From positions 117,610,267 to 117,674,266 of the forward strand of contig OY282605.1 of the NCBI GenBank assembly GCA_958298945.1: 64,000 nt of DNA, given 5' to 3'. Source of the stretch: Atherix ibis (Eukaryota > Arthropoda > Insecta > Diptera > Athericidae). The translations under genes were made by a program, and so were the position numbers. Positions 1 to 11,975 of this stretch are shown one piece after another. Within the stretch, counting starts at the first letter, position 1. Every line of letters begins with the position of its first letter. The notes beneath the pieces were generated by a model. The model was not told where the DNA came from. It saw only the letters and a program-made list of their open reading frames with translations, and searched no databases.

Positions 1-1440
1 ATTTTAATTTATTTTAAATTTACTTTTTCATTTTTATTTAAGCTTTTATAAAAATAGAAATCTTTTTATAGAGGGTTTTAAACAATTTGAAAACAAAAAC
101 AAAATAAAAATAAGAACAATTTTTAAAAAATTTGTTAAAATTAGTTAAAAAAAAGTGCTCCCTAAAAAAAGCATTTAAATTATAATTTTTTTGATAATTT
201 TTATTAGATTTTTTTTTTTTTTTGGTTTTTTTTTATTTTTGAATTTTTTTTATAATTCTTAAAATATTTTGTTCTTTTTTTAAATATTATATTTTCTTAA
301 AATTTTTTAATGAATCATTTTTTATTTAAATTTTTTGTTCTTTTCAAAATAAATGTTTTTTTTTAATTTTTTAATTAAAAAAATTTATTTAGGATTTTTT
401 TCTATATTTTTTTGATTAATTAAAAATTTACCAAAAAATAATTTCTTATTAATTTTAATTTTTTCCCATAAATTATTAAATTTTTTTGGTTTTTTTTTAA
501 ATTTTCTATTTAATTTTTATTTAAGCTTGTATGACAATAAAAACCATTATATAAATTTTTTAATAATTTGAAAAAAAAAAGAAAAAACAATTTTAAAAAC
601 TTGTTTAGAAAATTAGTAAAACAAAAAAAGTTCAGTTTCTAAAAAAAAGATTTAACAATTTTTAATTATACTTAAAAAAAATTGTTTTGGTAATTTTTAT
701 TGGAATTTTTTTGTTGGTTTTTTTATTTATTTTTTTTTAAATTTAATTTCTGAATTTTTTATAATTATTAAAATATTTTTTTGTATTTTATTACTTTAAA
801 ATTTTTAATGAGCCATTTTTTTTTCAAGATTTTAATATATTTACAAAATTATTGTTTTGTTTTTATTTTTTTTGATTGACTTTAAATTTTTTTCCAGCTT
901 TTTTTTGTTTGTTTTTATTTTTTTATTTTGCTGTATTCTAATTAATTAAAAATTTATTAAAAAAATATTTTCTATAAATTTCAATTTTTTTCGTTTCTAT
1001 TTTTTAAAACTTTCTATTTTATATTTATTTAAGCTTTTACGACAATAAAAACCTTTTTATAAATTCATTATTAATTTGAAAAAAAAGGAAAAAACAATTT
1101 TAAAAATTTGTTAAGATACAAAATAATACTAAAAATTCAGTTTCTAAAAAAATTTTAACATTTTTTTGCTGTATTTATTTTGTTTTTAATTCTACTTAAA
1201 AAAAATTGGTTACTAATTTTTATTAGAATTTATTCTTTTTTGTCGGTTTTTATTCTTTTTCTTAAATTTACTTTTGGCTCAATTTTTTATAATTTACTTC
1301 CTTCAATTTTTTCGATTAGCACACTTTGTTTTTTTATTTTTTTTTTTTTAAATTTTTATGATTTTTTTTGTATATTTTTACTAAATTTTTTTCATATTTT
1401 AATGTAAATTAATTTATTTTTAATTATTTTGTTAACTTTT
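1..1440. repeat. T-rich diverged tandem repeat, about 3 units
   Basis: Very T-rich DNA in which the same order of words recurs three times. The anchor ATTTAAGCTT occurs at 36, 519 and 1,027, giving periods of 483 and 508 bp. Each anchor is followed by an AAAAACC-like word, a stretch ending in AATTTGAAAA, and later AATTTTTATT. The unit is diverged and could continue left of the window. Short ORFs here are products of base composition. Confidence 0.6.
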
Positions 1441-2880
1441 TTCTTTTCTCGTTCCTCTTGTTTTTAATAAAATATTTCCTAAAAGTCTGCCTTGTTTCAA
1501 AATTTTCCCTAATTAATAACGGTCGGTCATGTACACCTTACGCAATATAGATTTTTGACAGACACCAACATACATGTGTTAAGTGGTTTGTTCTTAAAAA
1601 CAAAGACCCCCAGAGCGACATATGCAAATAGATTGAAGGGATGAAAAAAAAATATTTTAAAATAAAAACAATAGTCGAATAGTGGAAGGGGGGTGATGGT
1701 GGAGTTCCCTTTTTCTCGTAACAGTATTTACTCAAAAGAAAACCAACAAAAATACATCCTCTTTAAATGTAAAAAATTAAAAAGAAAAAAATAACCTAAA
1801 AATTTATAAGTTTTATCAGTTTTTTTTTAAATTAAAAAAAAACTTTTAAATAATATTTTATCATAAAAAAAAACCAACAAATTACCTAAAAACAAATTAA
1901 AAAACGCAATAAATGTAAATAATGATTAAAACTTTAAAAGTTAATAAAAAGTTTTGCGCAAAAAAAAAACTTAAAACGTTTAAAAACAGAAGAAATTGAA
2001 ACAAAAATTTTTAAGCAGATGAGCTTAAGTGGACAAAATGATAAATAATTTTTTTTTGTGTATTATTTAAAAGGAATTAATTTTTGTGTTTTTATTCCCC
2101 ATGTGTAGGTGTTGGTTTCTAAAGAATGTTGAGAACAAAATTTATATAATAACAAACAAAAAGTACTAAAAAAAAAAATACTCTTCATAAGAAATAAAGA
2201 GTAGTAAAAAGTGATTAATTAAGAGAGAAAATTTTTTAGTAATTTTCTAATATTAAGTTTTAGTTATAATAGAAAAAGGAAGAAAAAAAAACATAAAATA
2301 ACTAATAATAAATTTAAAAAATGAACAAAACTAATTAAAAATTATTAAAAACAACAAAACAAAAAAAATTAACAAAGGCAATATTTTTCCCAGCAAAGAA
2401 GTTTTAAGAGAAGAAAAAGATTCGACGAAAAAAAAATGTTTCGTGGTCTTAAATTCGCCGTGGTTTCCTTCTTCCTGTAGGAAGTTTTCTCGTACTCCTC
2501 GTGTAACACACAAACACTTTCACAAGTGAACTTTCGGTTTGTTTATTTTTCCTGATATTTCGGATCGTCTTTCGGTTTAACAAAAATTTTGTTTCCTGTC
2601 AGTTTTTTTTCTCTTCTTTGCGATTTAGAATTTCCCATTCATTGGAGTTGTTGGTATTTTTTTTTCTTTTTGTGGCTAACTATCTACACAATAGAATTTT
2701 TTTTTTGGGGGGGAAACTTGACGTTTTTATGTAAACTAAAAGAAAAGCAAATAAAAAAAAATACAAAAAAAAACTAAAATAAGAAAAAAAAGTTTTTTTT
2801 TTTTTTTGTTTCGTAATCGAACCCTATTGGATTGAAATTTTTGCAAAAAAAGAGAGAAAAAGAACACGAAACTACTGAGA
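1441..2880. other. AT-rich stretch, nothing recognised
   Basis: Long A and T runs with no repeat unit, TIR pair or coding signal. The patch at 2,430-2,580 is less AT-rich but has no supportable ORF. Confidence 0.5.
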
Positions 2881-2932
2881 ACCACCGAGAAGAGAAAAAA
2901 GGAAGTTTGTGAACCGCGCGCGCGGATTTTCT

Positions 2933-3053
2933 TCAGTGTCGTTCGTTCGGCTTTTTGTACACGCCTACCAATACGAACGAGAAGTTCGTACGTACGTCAA
3001 CAACACTATCGCATGTGCACGCATAAGCACTGGGCCAACACAATTCTTGTACG
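2933..3053 (+). promoter_or_regulatory. CpG-rich initiator-like site with possible 5' UTR exon
   Basis: A CpG-rich island in otherwise AT-rich DNA. TTCAGTGTC at 2,932-2,940 fits the arthropod initiator TCAGT. About 115 bp downstream, GTAAGT at 3,053-3,058 is a consensus 5' splice donor. A non-coding first exon of roughly 2,935-3,052 on the plus strand would fit. No TATA box is visible and no downstream exon was found, so this is inference from two short motifs and composition. Confidence 0.28.
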
Positions 3054-3109
3054 TAAGTTATTTTCTCTCTGTACGAGGAGAGTGGGTTTTTTTTTTTTTT
3101 TTTTAATCA

Positions 3110-4310
3110 TTCTCACCCATTCATTTTTTGTCATTTATTTTTTGTTTTTGTTTTGTTTTGTTGTGTAGTTATACTTTTGGTTTTTTTTTCTCTTTTTTTT
3201 TTTATTGTATTATTATTTTTGCGTAATTTCTTGTGCGATTAGTATCGAATCATCCAAAAACTCGTACGTAGTATGTATGAATGTGCCGCACGGACTTATT
3301 GTGCACTCATGCACTGATTTCGTTTCTCTCATCGTAATTATCAATTCTCTATCGTATCGTCCGTACATTCTGTTATCTTGTCGTATGCCTCTCTCTCTCA
3401 GCGTATCTTCCTTTCATCGTTCTTATTGCATCGTGTCAAACTATTTCGTTCTTAAAGTTTTTTTATGTTGTTTTTTTCTTCTGTAAATTTGTTGTTTGTC
3501 TCTTCTTTTCTAAGTGATAACTGGATTTGTTGTCTTCTTTTATCAATCGGAATTTTCGTATTATTTTTATTCGGACATTTTGGCATATCAAATGATGAGA
3601 TTTATTTCTCTCTATTTCATCCCCATTACCCCAATTGCCCGGCATTTTACAATTATATAAAAAATATTTTTTTTTCTAATTAGATTTTTATTTTTATGTA
3701 AAATTTTTTTATTATTTTTGCATTTAATTCACCTCCTTTTTCCTTTGTTCATTTCACACCCCCCCCCACCCCCCACCAAATATTTCTACTTTGTATTTAT
3801 TAGCTAAATAACCTCCCCCCCCTCCCCTCCTTCCCTTGTAATCGATAGAATTTTTGTAGTTGGTTTTTTTTTTATTTTATTAATTTGAATTCAAAGTAAT
3901 TTCTTTGTGAGTGGCGGTCATTTTTTTTTTGGTAATTCGTGTGTGTTGTGCGTGCGTATGTGTATCCAAATCAGTGCAGTGCGAAAAATTATGTGAAAAT
4001 TTGTGTGTGTGTGTGTTCCAATTCGTTAATATAAATTAAATGGGAATTTTTGATAAAATTATTGCAATCAAAAAAATCACATGGATTGGGTGTGTAAATT
4101 TTTTTTTTTTTTGTATACTTCAACTAGCTTTGTAAGTGCAGTCTTTATTTTTGTTTCGTCCTTTCTCTTTCTATTTCTATCTATTTTTTTTGGCGATTTG
4201 TTGCTAAATGTGTTGGTGATGATAAGGAACATTAGGAATATTTTTGCTGCAATTGCATGGCGTGCGACAATTCCGACTGTAACTGAAAACTGAACTGCAA
4301 ATACTGTCAA
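3110..4310. other. T-rich and pyrimidine-rich stretch, no gene seen
   Basis: T-rich DNA with two C tracts (about 3,759-3,777 and 3,811-3,830) that would give G-rich runs on the minus strand. 3,940-4,020 carries GT-rich words including a short (GT)n. Overlapping ORFs on both strands have low-complexity translations and are not supported. Confidence 0.45.
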
Positions 4311-4350
4311 AAATTAACAAATTTCGTTCGAAATTAACAAATTTCGTTGA
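4311..4350. repeat. 20 bp direct duplication
   Basis: Two adjacent 20 bp units at 4,311-4,330 and 4,331-4,350 share their first 18 bases (AAATTAACAAATTTCGTT). This is a recent slippage-type duplication. Confidence 0.9.
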
Positions 4351-4433
4351 CTACAATTGCAATAATAATTTATTATTTATAAATGCTGTTTGCATCAATT
4401 TTTTTCTATGAAACTACAAATAATGTAATAATA

Positions 4434-4801
4434 GGCGTATTCGATTGGACTAATTTTGCTACAGTGCAGTACTTCGCAGTAGACTCTCAATAAAATGAAC
4501 ATATCACTGACAGCAGTAAAATACAACCTCACAATAGTCACCAACAATACTGAGTTTATTCACACATAAACAATAAAAACTGAGTTTACGCACACATAAA
4601 CAATAAAAACAAAAATATGACGCTTCAACATAACCAACGAACCCGCTAAGCCATCTATAGCCAGTTCGGAAACTACAATCCCCTTACCCTAAGGGGAGAA
4701 GTGCAACTACTGCTACAATCCTACAGTTTTGTTCGAGGTACAGTAGATGATGACAGCTACACACAGGTAGCAGTAGCAAAATTAGTCCAATCGAATACGC
4801 C
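4434..4801. mobile_element. MITE, 368 bp, with 29 bp perfect TIRs
   Basis: The left end 4,434-4,462 (beginning GGCGTATTCGATTGGAC) and the right end 4,773-4,801 are exact reverse complements over 29 bp. TA flanks both ends, which fits a TA target duplication, although a TAGGCG end with a different duplication is equally compatible. The interior has no ORF and includes a 30 bp tandem duplication with units starting near 4,551 and 4,581. Size, ends and lack of coding capacity fit a miniature inverted-repeat element. The parent family is not evident: the ends do not match the mariners elsewhere in the window. Intact TIRs suggest fairly recent activity. Confidence 0.88.
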
Positions 4802-6250
4802 TAATGTGTATTTCAAAGCGTCAAACAATAAACCTGCCATATAAAAAAAAACCCACTGAAATGTATGGCATTACTTGGATTCTAACTGAAAAATTAAAAC
4901 AATATCTTCGTCGACGATAAAAAAGTCAGAGTTTTGTGCATTCCCATAAGACTGTGAAGGTTTAAAAAAATTTATGTAGTTTTCAGTCCATTAGGAGTTT
5001 TCTTCCTACCCTTAGGAATATGATTCTGCTACTATATAGACTACAATGTGAAGAAAAATAAAGTATTGTCGTTAGTAAATATAAAAATTCAAAATTTCCA
5101 GTTACGTGCGCTTTTTTCTTAAATTAGAAAATCCCATCTCAGATCTATGGTAAAAAAAAATTGTATTTAAAAATTCTGTGCTCAAAAAAAACTTATAGTC
5201 GGAAATTCACCAAAAAAAAAAAATTCTTGGAAATTCTCAACAAAAATTGTGGTCCCAAAAAATTATTTTTTTACTCTCACATTAGTTGACTGTGTATCAG
5301 CATGATCAATTTGGTAGGAATTTTTATAGAAAGAATCGATTTTTTGGTCTTTAATTTCCTTATTCCAGTATCTAGAAACTGCAAATTCCAGTAGTCGATT
5401 TTTGATCTTAAAAATTGTCTAATGGTAAAAATTGCGGATAGTTTGGACACAGCAGGACTTACTTCTCAACGCTCAGGCGTCATCTGGTATCGAAAAAAAA
5501 ATTTGGATATTATTGCTTATGAATTATGGAAAAAAAAACAATTTGCACAGAAGACCACAGTTTGGTACAGTCATGAAAAAAAATCATAGGCACCTAACGT
5601 GCCTATTATTTTCATCATTTTAATACAATATATTCGTATTATCTCTTACTTGCGTATTTAAGAAAAGATATTCCGAAAAGGATCTCTTCCTTTCGTATAT
5701 AAAAAAAGAAGTCCTCCAAAAAAAAAAAAACTTTTTCGAACATGTTCCAAAAAACGCTGTAATTTTTTAAGCCTTTTTTAAATTAAAAGAAAAAAACAAA
5801 CAAAATCCTTGACATTTTTTTAATTTTTTATTAATATTGTTTCAATTTTTAAATTAATTAATAAAAAAAGAAAATCGCCATAAAAAGTTCTTCGTAGGAA
5901 AAACATTATTTTTGCCACTTAAAAACTTTGTTTTTGTTACTTTAAAAAAAACTTTTGCTTCGAACTGTACCAGTGCTACAGGGAAGGCCAACTATTTTTT
6001 TTTACTTACTTCTAATAAACAATAATAATAGTTAAGGGGATGGATTTTACACGATTTTTTAGGGTATTTCCAGCAGTTTTTTTTCCACCGTAACTACTCA
6101 ATGGGTTTTTCCTCCGCCTTTTGCTCATATTTTTTGTCTTGAATTTTTTTATAGGTCTAGCAATTAGAGTAGCAACAAAAAAAAAGAAGAAATTATCGGA
6201 AAAATGAAATGGCATAAAATTGAGATATGAAAAAAAAGAAGTAGCCCTTA
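4802..6250. other. AT-rich stretch, nothing recognised
   Basis: A-rich runs and short ORFs broken by homopolymers. No TIR, repeat array or coding signal could be supported. Confidence 0.45.
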
Positions 6251-8010
6251 TTGAGCGGAAATTCCTTTGGTGTCTGGTGTAGGAAAGGGCCCCCCACTTG
6301 TTTTGTCGCCATTTCGCCAACCCTCATTTAATTCGAGACGAGCAGAGACGGCTTGCAGGACGGTTGCCCGCATAGGCAGTCAGTCAGTTTTGTTCAGTTC
6401 AGAACTGTTGAGGGTCTTTGGGTTGCCTCTTTCTGTGGGAACACATGTCATATTATTGTCGGTATTGTAATTTTCATGAGCGGAAAATGTCCGCAATTGT
6501 AGTGTCGTCAGTAACGAGAGTTAATATTGGCCGGTATTAGCAGTGTTCCACCAATAGAAGACGGCTACCGAGTGCACAACTCGTATTGGTGTTAGTGTTA
6601 GGATGCACATTTTCGTTTTTATTGGAACCGCTGGTCGCTGCCAATTGCATTCAGTGGAATTTTTTCTTATTGCTGAAAAAGTGGAATAATCGCACTTGCA
6701 CAATGTTGCTCCAACAGACCATCATCAACTCCTTCCTACCTCTGAGTTATGATGTTCCAAAAACGACTAATAGGAAAACGTGGACAAAAAAAAAGGCAAA
6801 TTAACGTAGTAATCGTTTTTGCCATTGCATTCCGCCATAAAAATGGCTCCGTTTTTATCTAAATGCACCTCCCCAGAAATGACCTTACGTGGCGGTGGCC
6901 ACCAGCATACCTAACCAGTAACGTGCCTTTTAAAAATGCTTACTACGGACTGCCTTCATTATATGTTTTTTAGGCCCTAAACCGCTGGTGAGACGCACAC
7001 GGCGGAGGTCTTTTCAATAGTATTTTTGCTCTTTCTCTGTTCAAGCTACTTGTTTTCATATCTGATTGTAGGTGTGTATGTGTGTGTTGTTTAAGTGGAA
7101 ACTTGATTATTGTACGCCCTGTTTTTGATCAGCGCTCCCAAATTTCAACTTCCAAAGTGTCATAACCGACACAGTTTATTTGAAAAACTAGAAGTGAGAA
7201 ATATTGTTCTAGTGAATGGTTTGTGAAATTGAAATGGGGTGAAGGGGGGGGGATAAGGCTGTAAGCATACAAAGAAAATTCGTTCGATCGTCTTTAGATC
7301 CATTAAAGACAAGTCGCACAATGGTTCCAATCCTGATTTGGTTGTCGTTTGCTAACTAACAATAACAGTTTGCGAGGAAAAAGTTTGGCTGCGTCTGACT
7401 GAGTCTGGTAACTGCGCTTTAGACACTCGTTTTATTACAGCTGGAATTGTAGAGACTCCCCAAATAGGTGGCCAGCTGTATGCCCCAACCATTCGCGACC
7501 ACGACCAAACCGGTGGGTGATAAGCATTCTTCCGTATTCGGTTTATAGCATAGCTGATGGTGAGCTCCATTGTGTTCTTGCAACCAACAATTTTACCACA
7601 ATCGCCCCTACCCCCTTCACAATCGCCTAGCTCCACAATGTGCTGTTTGGTATATGATCTCTTATTTACGTTACTCCCTCGTTTTTGCTTCGTTTCAACG
7701 TACACCGAAGCTTCCATTTCGACCAAAACCATGAATGAATGCGCGAAGCAAGCATAAAGCCGGCCGCCACGTTTCGTAATCTATCCACTCTCCTTGCCGC
7801 CGCTGCCCCCCTGCTGCTCCACAACAGTAATCATATGGAATTTCATTTTCTCTTTTCTACACACAAACTGTTGCTGGTGCTGTTATGCTATGCGCCGGTA
7901 TTTGCACACCACTGCACGGCCATGTTGGGAAGTCACAATGGAAAAGAAAATAATTCTCATATAGTCGAGACGCATTTTTTTAGTATTGCCAGATTATTTG
8001 CTTTATAATT
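6250..8010. other. Less AT-rich region, possible promoter or UTR, unassigned
   Basis: Base composition is clearly more mixed than the flanks. Overlapping initiator-like TCAGTCAGTT and TTCAGTTC occur at 6,380-6,400, with GGTCGCTGCC-type mixed-composition words downstream. Short ORFs on both strands (for example minus 7,352-7,732, plus 7,557-7,757 and 7,739-8,008) overlap one another and show no family motif, so none is called as a gene. The region could hold a promoter with 5' UTR, or a decayed element of unknown type. Confidence 0.25.
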
Positions 8011-8640
8011 TGACATATATTTGGAGTGTGATTTTAGTTTAATTTCAATTTTTCTTAAAGATTTTTTCATATTTTGTTTTGAAATTAATTTTTTTTTAAA
8101 ATTTTGTAAATTATTTTAAAAAATGTTTGTTTTGAATTTAAGAAAATAAAAGGTGTTCTTCCATAAAATTGTTATTCTATAGTTGAGTATTTTTTTTGAA
8201 AAAAGAAATTTTTTTAAAGAAAAAAATTATTTTCATAAGAAAAAACATTAAAAAACGGTTTGTAAATTAATTTTAATAGGTAAGAGGTGAATTGGACTAC
8301 TTAATCTAATTTTATAAATTGTTCGATTATTATTCATTGTTTATATGGGGGGGAGAGGGGGGATTGTTGGATGTATTTTATGAATCGTCGTTATTTTTCT
8401 AAAAAAGAGTAAAACTTCTTAATTAAAGGGCTCTGAATTCTTTTTGATATATTTTTGGTTCCATATTTTTAATTTAGTAGTTTCAAACCTTTTTTAGGTT
8501 CCAATGTTTCCCAGAAAAAAAATTACAAAAAAGTACTTCGGAGAAAATTATTTTTGTTTAATTTTTTATAGTAGAAAATTTTCATTTCGAAGAGTTTAAT
8601 AATTTTCCAAATTATTTTAATGTTTTTAAGACTTATTTTC
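8011..8640. other. AT-rich stretch with a G-rich tract
   Basis: AT-rich DNA. A short G-rich tract sits at about 8,347-8,363. Nothing else recognised. Confidence 0.4.
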
Positions 8641-8644
8641 GAAA

Positions 8645-8712
8645 AGTACCAGCTGTCAAACTTATATGTCATCTAAGGTGACATTTGTATTGTTTAAGAT
8701 GTGCCATCCTTA
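8645..8712 (+). repeat. Solo end of the DD41D mariner family
   Basis: CAGCTGTCAAA is followed by TATGTCATCTAAGGTGAC, then a GTTTAAGATGTGCCATCC-type stretch. This is the same order of words seen at the ends near 10,190, 49,930 and (inverted) 47,740. No transposase sequence follows to the right, so this is a solo or relic terminus. Confidence 0.55.
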
Positions 8713-10150
8713 GATTATAGAAGAACTGGATAGGCCTCTTCACAAAAAATTCTGTCCAAATTTTGTTGGCAATGCATTCGTAAGAACGCGCACACATGCA
8801 AAATGTCAGAAACGGCGTAAATCAGTGGGGGCCAATTTTAAAACTTCAGTAATTTTTACAACACTTTCAGAAGGGTACTTTTAAAAACCAAAGGACTATT
8901 ACGCTATCAAACTGTTTGATGTGACTTCTCCTTCTAAAACTGAAAGAGAGTCTTCGCAATGCAATAAAATAATAAAGCCAGATATGTATTCGAGCATTTG
9001 TTCACTATATTCATTAAGCGCAAATGGTTTAAATAAATAATCATGGTCACTTAAAATATTTATTTGCACTTAATTTCCCTTAAATTTTCACTTAAACACA
9101 AGTTACATACGCCGGCACTGAATAATTCTCTGGTAAAAATTGACCGGTCAACATGACAATTGTTTACATTTATTGAATGACGAACTTTTCACCTTTCAAC
9201 CACTTTTTGGACCAAATAAATTATTAAAACCCCTATTAAACACATTATAAACTAAATTTTTGTTAATTTCTCTAGTCAAAATGAAGATATCAACTTACCG
9301 AAAGAAAGAAATTCCCCAGCAATGGACCAGCAACCCTTTATAAAACACTTAATTTTCTGAAATAAAAACTTCCTATTTAATGTCATCATCAACAATGAAA
9401 CTATTTATATAAATACTTACTTTTTCGTAAATACTTCAAAAAAAAACAAAAAACTACACTTTCACTTGTACTTTCTGATAAGTGTCAAAATAACAACTTG
9501 AACAACAACAAAAGTATGCAAGTATTTCGGTATGCTACCACCACTTTCATGGAGAATGGCATATTTTAAAACTCTCTGAAAGTCTACAAAATTGAGGCGC
9601 TTGATAAATATTTAATTGATATTTACGAAATAAATAATTAACAAAAATACAATTCCATTTCATTTCAAAAGATTGTACAAAAAATAAAAATTGTCTGTTG
9701 TGTTTAAATTGCATTTTTTTTCCAATAAGTGAGTTAAAATTAATATTAATTATGCTTTTGGAATTCTATAAATTTCTATTATGAAAATTAGATGTCAGTG
9801 AGTGTCATGTCTACATAAACGTATGCAAGTAGTACGATTTCTCACCGCTTCTGCAATTATTAAGCCAGAAGAGTGCGTATACACATACATATAGGAAAAT
9901 CTGACGTACGGGCCAATCCAGGTATTTTTTAATCTAAGATTTCACCGACTATGAAATTGTGTAAAAAATTTTTTAAATAAAAATGAAACAAAAAATCGAT
10001 TGCTAAAATTTCTTTTTTAAAAAAATATTTCCAAATAATAGAAACTAACAAAATTTATACAAAAATTCAAAAATAAGAAAATTACGAGTATCAAAATAAA
10101 AAGCCTTAAAAATTTAGAGTTGAAATTTTGAAAAATTTGTAATAAACTGT
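8713..10150. other. AT-rich stretch, nothing recognised
   Basis: No coding or repeat structure supported. Minus-strand GTAAGT words near 9,300 and 9,420 are possible splice donors, but without any open exon they are probably chance. Confidence 0.4.
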
Positions 10151-10414
10151 TGCAATCCATTTTGTGGTTCGGTAAGTACAGCCCTATTATTTGACAGCTG
10201 TCAAATATATATATTCTCCAAGTTAGCTATTGTTTAGTTCAAAATTTGCTTTTTACACAGTGTCTTAAATACCTTAAAATTGTTAAAAACATTCTATAAG
10301 ACCGATGTTTCAGTTGTAGCCATGTTTCGGGCTTGAAGAGGAAATTGTGGTTGTCAGTGATGAGGCTCATTTCTCGCTCGGTGGATACGTTAATGAGCGA
10401 AATAAACCTATGCT

Positions 10415-10510
10415 GTGCTCTAAAATCTCACAAATAAATGTGGTGAAGCCCTTGTCAACATAAACTGTGCTCTGAAAACTCACAAATAAATGTGGTAAAG
10501 CCCTTGTATC
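10415..10510 (+). repeat. 51 bp duplication just after the first-Asp motif
   Basis: TGTGCTCT starts at 10,415 and again at 10,466, and about 42 bp match closely between the two. The period of 51 bp equals 17 codons, so the duplication was in frame when it arose. It lies in the same part of the transposase that is amplified at 50-51 kb. Confidence 0.75.
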
Positions 10511-10982
10511 CGCAGAAAGTGATACATTTTAGTCTCAAGGTGTCATTATTAGCCCATATTTCTTTAAAAATGAAGAAAGAGAGATGATTACTGTCAATTT
10601 TAAGAGCTATGATCGTATGATAACCGAGTTTTTTTTTTGGCCAGACCTTGAAGATTTTAATCAGTCTCATATGTAAATACAACAAAATGGCGCCACAAGC
10701 CGTACAGTACGGCAACTTTAAACTTTATTGCCCAAAAAATTCACAGGACGCGTAATTTTGGTTTTTTTTTTGTGGGGCTATATAAAAGGTTATGTTGGTG
10801 TCGCAGCTAATCCTCAAGTTTTTTTGAGTATTTAAAAACCAACAACCGTCGTCGAATAATAGCCGACTTTCAACCGGAAATATGCGAAAAAGTCACAACA
10901 TTTTTTTTTTAATATGTTCGAATTCTGCAAGGACTCTCCTGTGGCAGTTAATTAAATTATTTTTGGCAAGGTCCCAACAATA

Positions 10983-11892
10983 CGAGGTCTGGTAAAAAAG
11001 TATAGTGAATTTTGAATTTCCGCGGGTTACGTATATTCGATTTGCGATTTTTTGTGGCGTTATGTTGGTACTCATGTCGCTCACTTATTCCGACAAGTTT
11101 TGAATGTTTTTTGAATGTTCAGTTAATTTTTGACAGCTGCTTTGCTTGTACGTGTTTTGGCTCGTCTTCGATTTTTGCCTAATTTCGACCAAAAACAGCA
11201 TCGCATTAACATTGCTAAGGAGCTTTTGGACTCTGTCCGCGACGACCCAAATTTGCTTTAGAGGGTCATAACTGGTAACGAATCATGGGTTTATGGTTAT
11301 GACGTGGAAACCAAAGCTCAATCATGCCAATGGAAGCTACCGCACGAGCCAAGACCGAAAACAGCGCGCCAAGTTCGGTCGAATGTGAAGGTTTTGCTTA
11401 CAGATTTCTTCGATTTCAGGGGCGTTGTGCATCATGAGTTCTTCCCACAGAGTAGAACGGTCAATAAGGAATATTACCTACAAGTTATGCGCAAGTTGCG
11501 CGAAGCAATCCGCCAGAAACGCCCGAATTTGTGGAAGAACAAAAATTGGCTTTTGCCATTTTTGGCCAAAAATAACACACTAATAATGCCGCAGCCACCG
11601 TAAACTGCTGATCACCCTGCGACTTTTTCTTGTTCCCGAAACTGAAGAGCCCCATGAAAGGACGACGCTCCACTACGATTTAGGAGATAAAGACGGCATC
11701 GAAGGAAAAGCTGAACAATATCACAAATTATTGATTTTTTGAAGTGCTTCGAGGATTGAAAAAAACGCTGGCACAAGTTTATAATATCTGATGGGGATTA
11801 CTTTGAAGGAGACAAAATAGATATTCATAAAAAAATAAATAATTTTTGAAAAAAATAACACAAAATGTGCGATACTTTTTGAACAGACCTCG
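10983..11892 (+). mobile_element. DD34D-type mariner with internal deletion
   Basis: The ends are inverted: CGAGGTCTG at 10,983 and CAGACCTCG ending at 11,892, each flanked by TA (10,981-10,982 and 11,893-11,894). Further in, AAAAAGTAT is repeated in inverse at the other end. The interior reads as mariner transposase: an INIAKELLDSVRDD-like block, then GNESWVYGYDVETK with the first Asp at 11,301-11,303, then VKVLLTDFFDFRGVVHHEF and LREAIRQKR. The block with the second Asp (HHDNAPAH in the sister copy) is deleted, and the block with the third is scrambled. The copy is about 910 bp, short of the 1.2-1.3 kb usual for mariners. It is a relic inserted into the older DD41D copy. Confidence 0.88.
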
Positions 11893-11975
11893 TATAGTGA
11901 ATCAAAACTTTCATCGAAAATATTAATTTTAAATGTGCTTTATTTAACTTTACTTTCCATAACAAAATTTTACGA

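Larger units (their letters stand above)
10157..11975 (+). mobile_element. Decayed DD41D mariner, interrupted by a DD34D mariner
   Basis: A plus-strand copy of the dominant family. The end region carries ATTTGACAGCTGTCAAAT at 10,189-10,206. At about 10,350-10,420 translation gives a SDEAHFSLGGYVNER-like block, the first-Asp region. At about 10,530-10,640 a GVIISPYFFKNEE-like block appears, then a decayed QQNGAT-type block near 10,680 where the second Asp is lost. Stops and frameshifts are everywhere. The N-terminal third is missing, as in the 47 and 50 kb copies. The 3' part is split by the element at 10,983-11,892; the words after it match the 3' tails of the 38.8 and 51.9 kb copies. Non-functional. 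Confidence 0.75.

Noticed and set aside
1180..1407. Phe/Leu-rich ORF resembling a membrane protein
   Set aside because: Poly-T DNA gives Phe/Leu/Ile codons by composition; no start context, motif or neighbour supports a gene.
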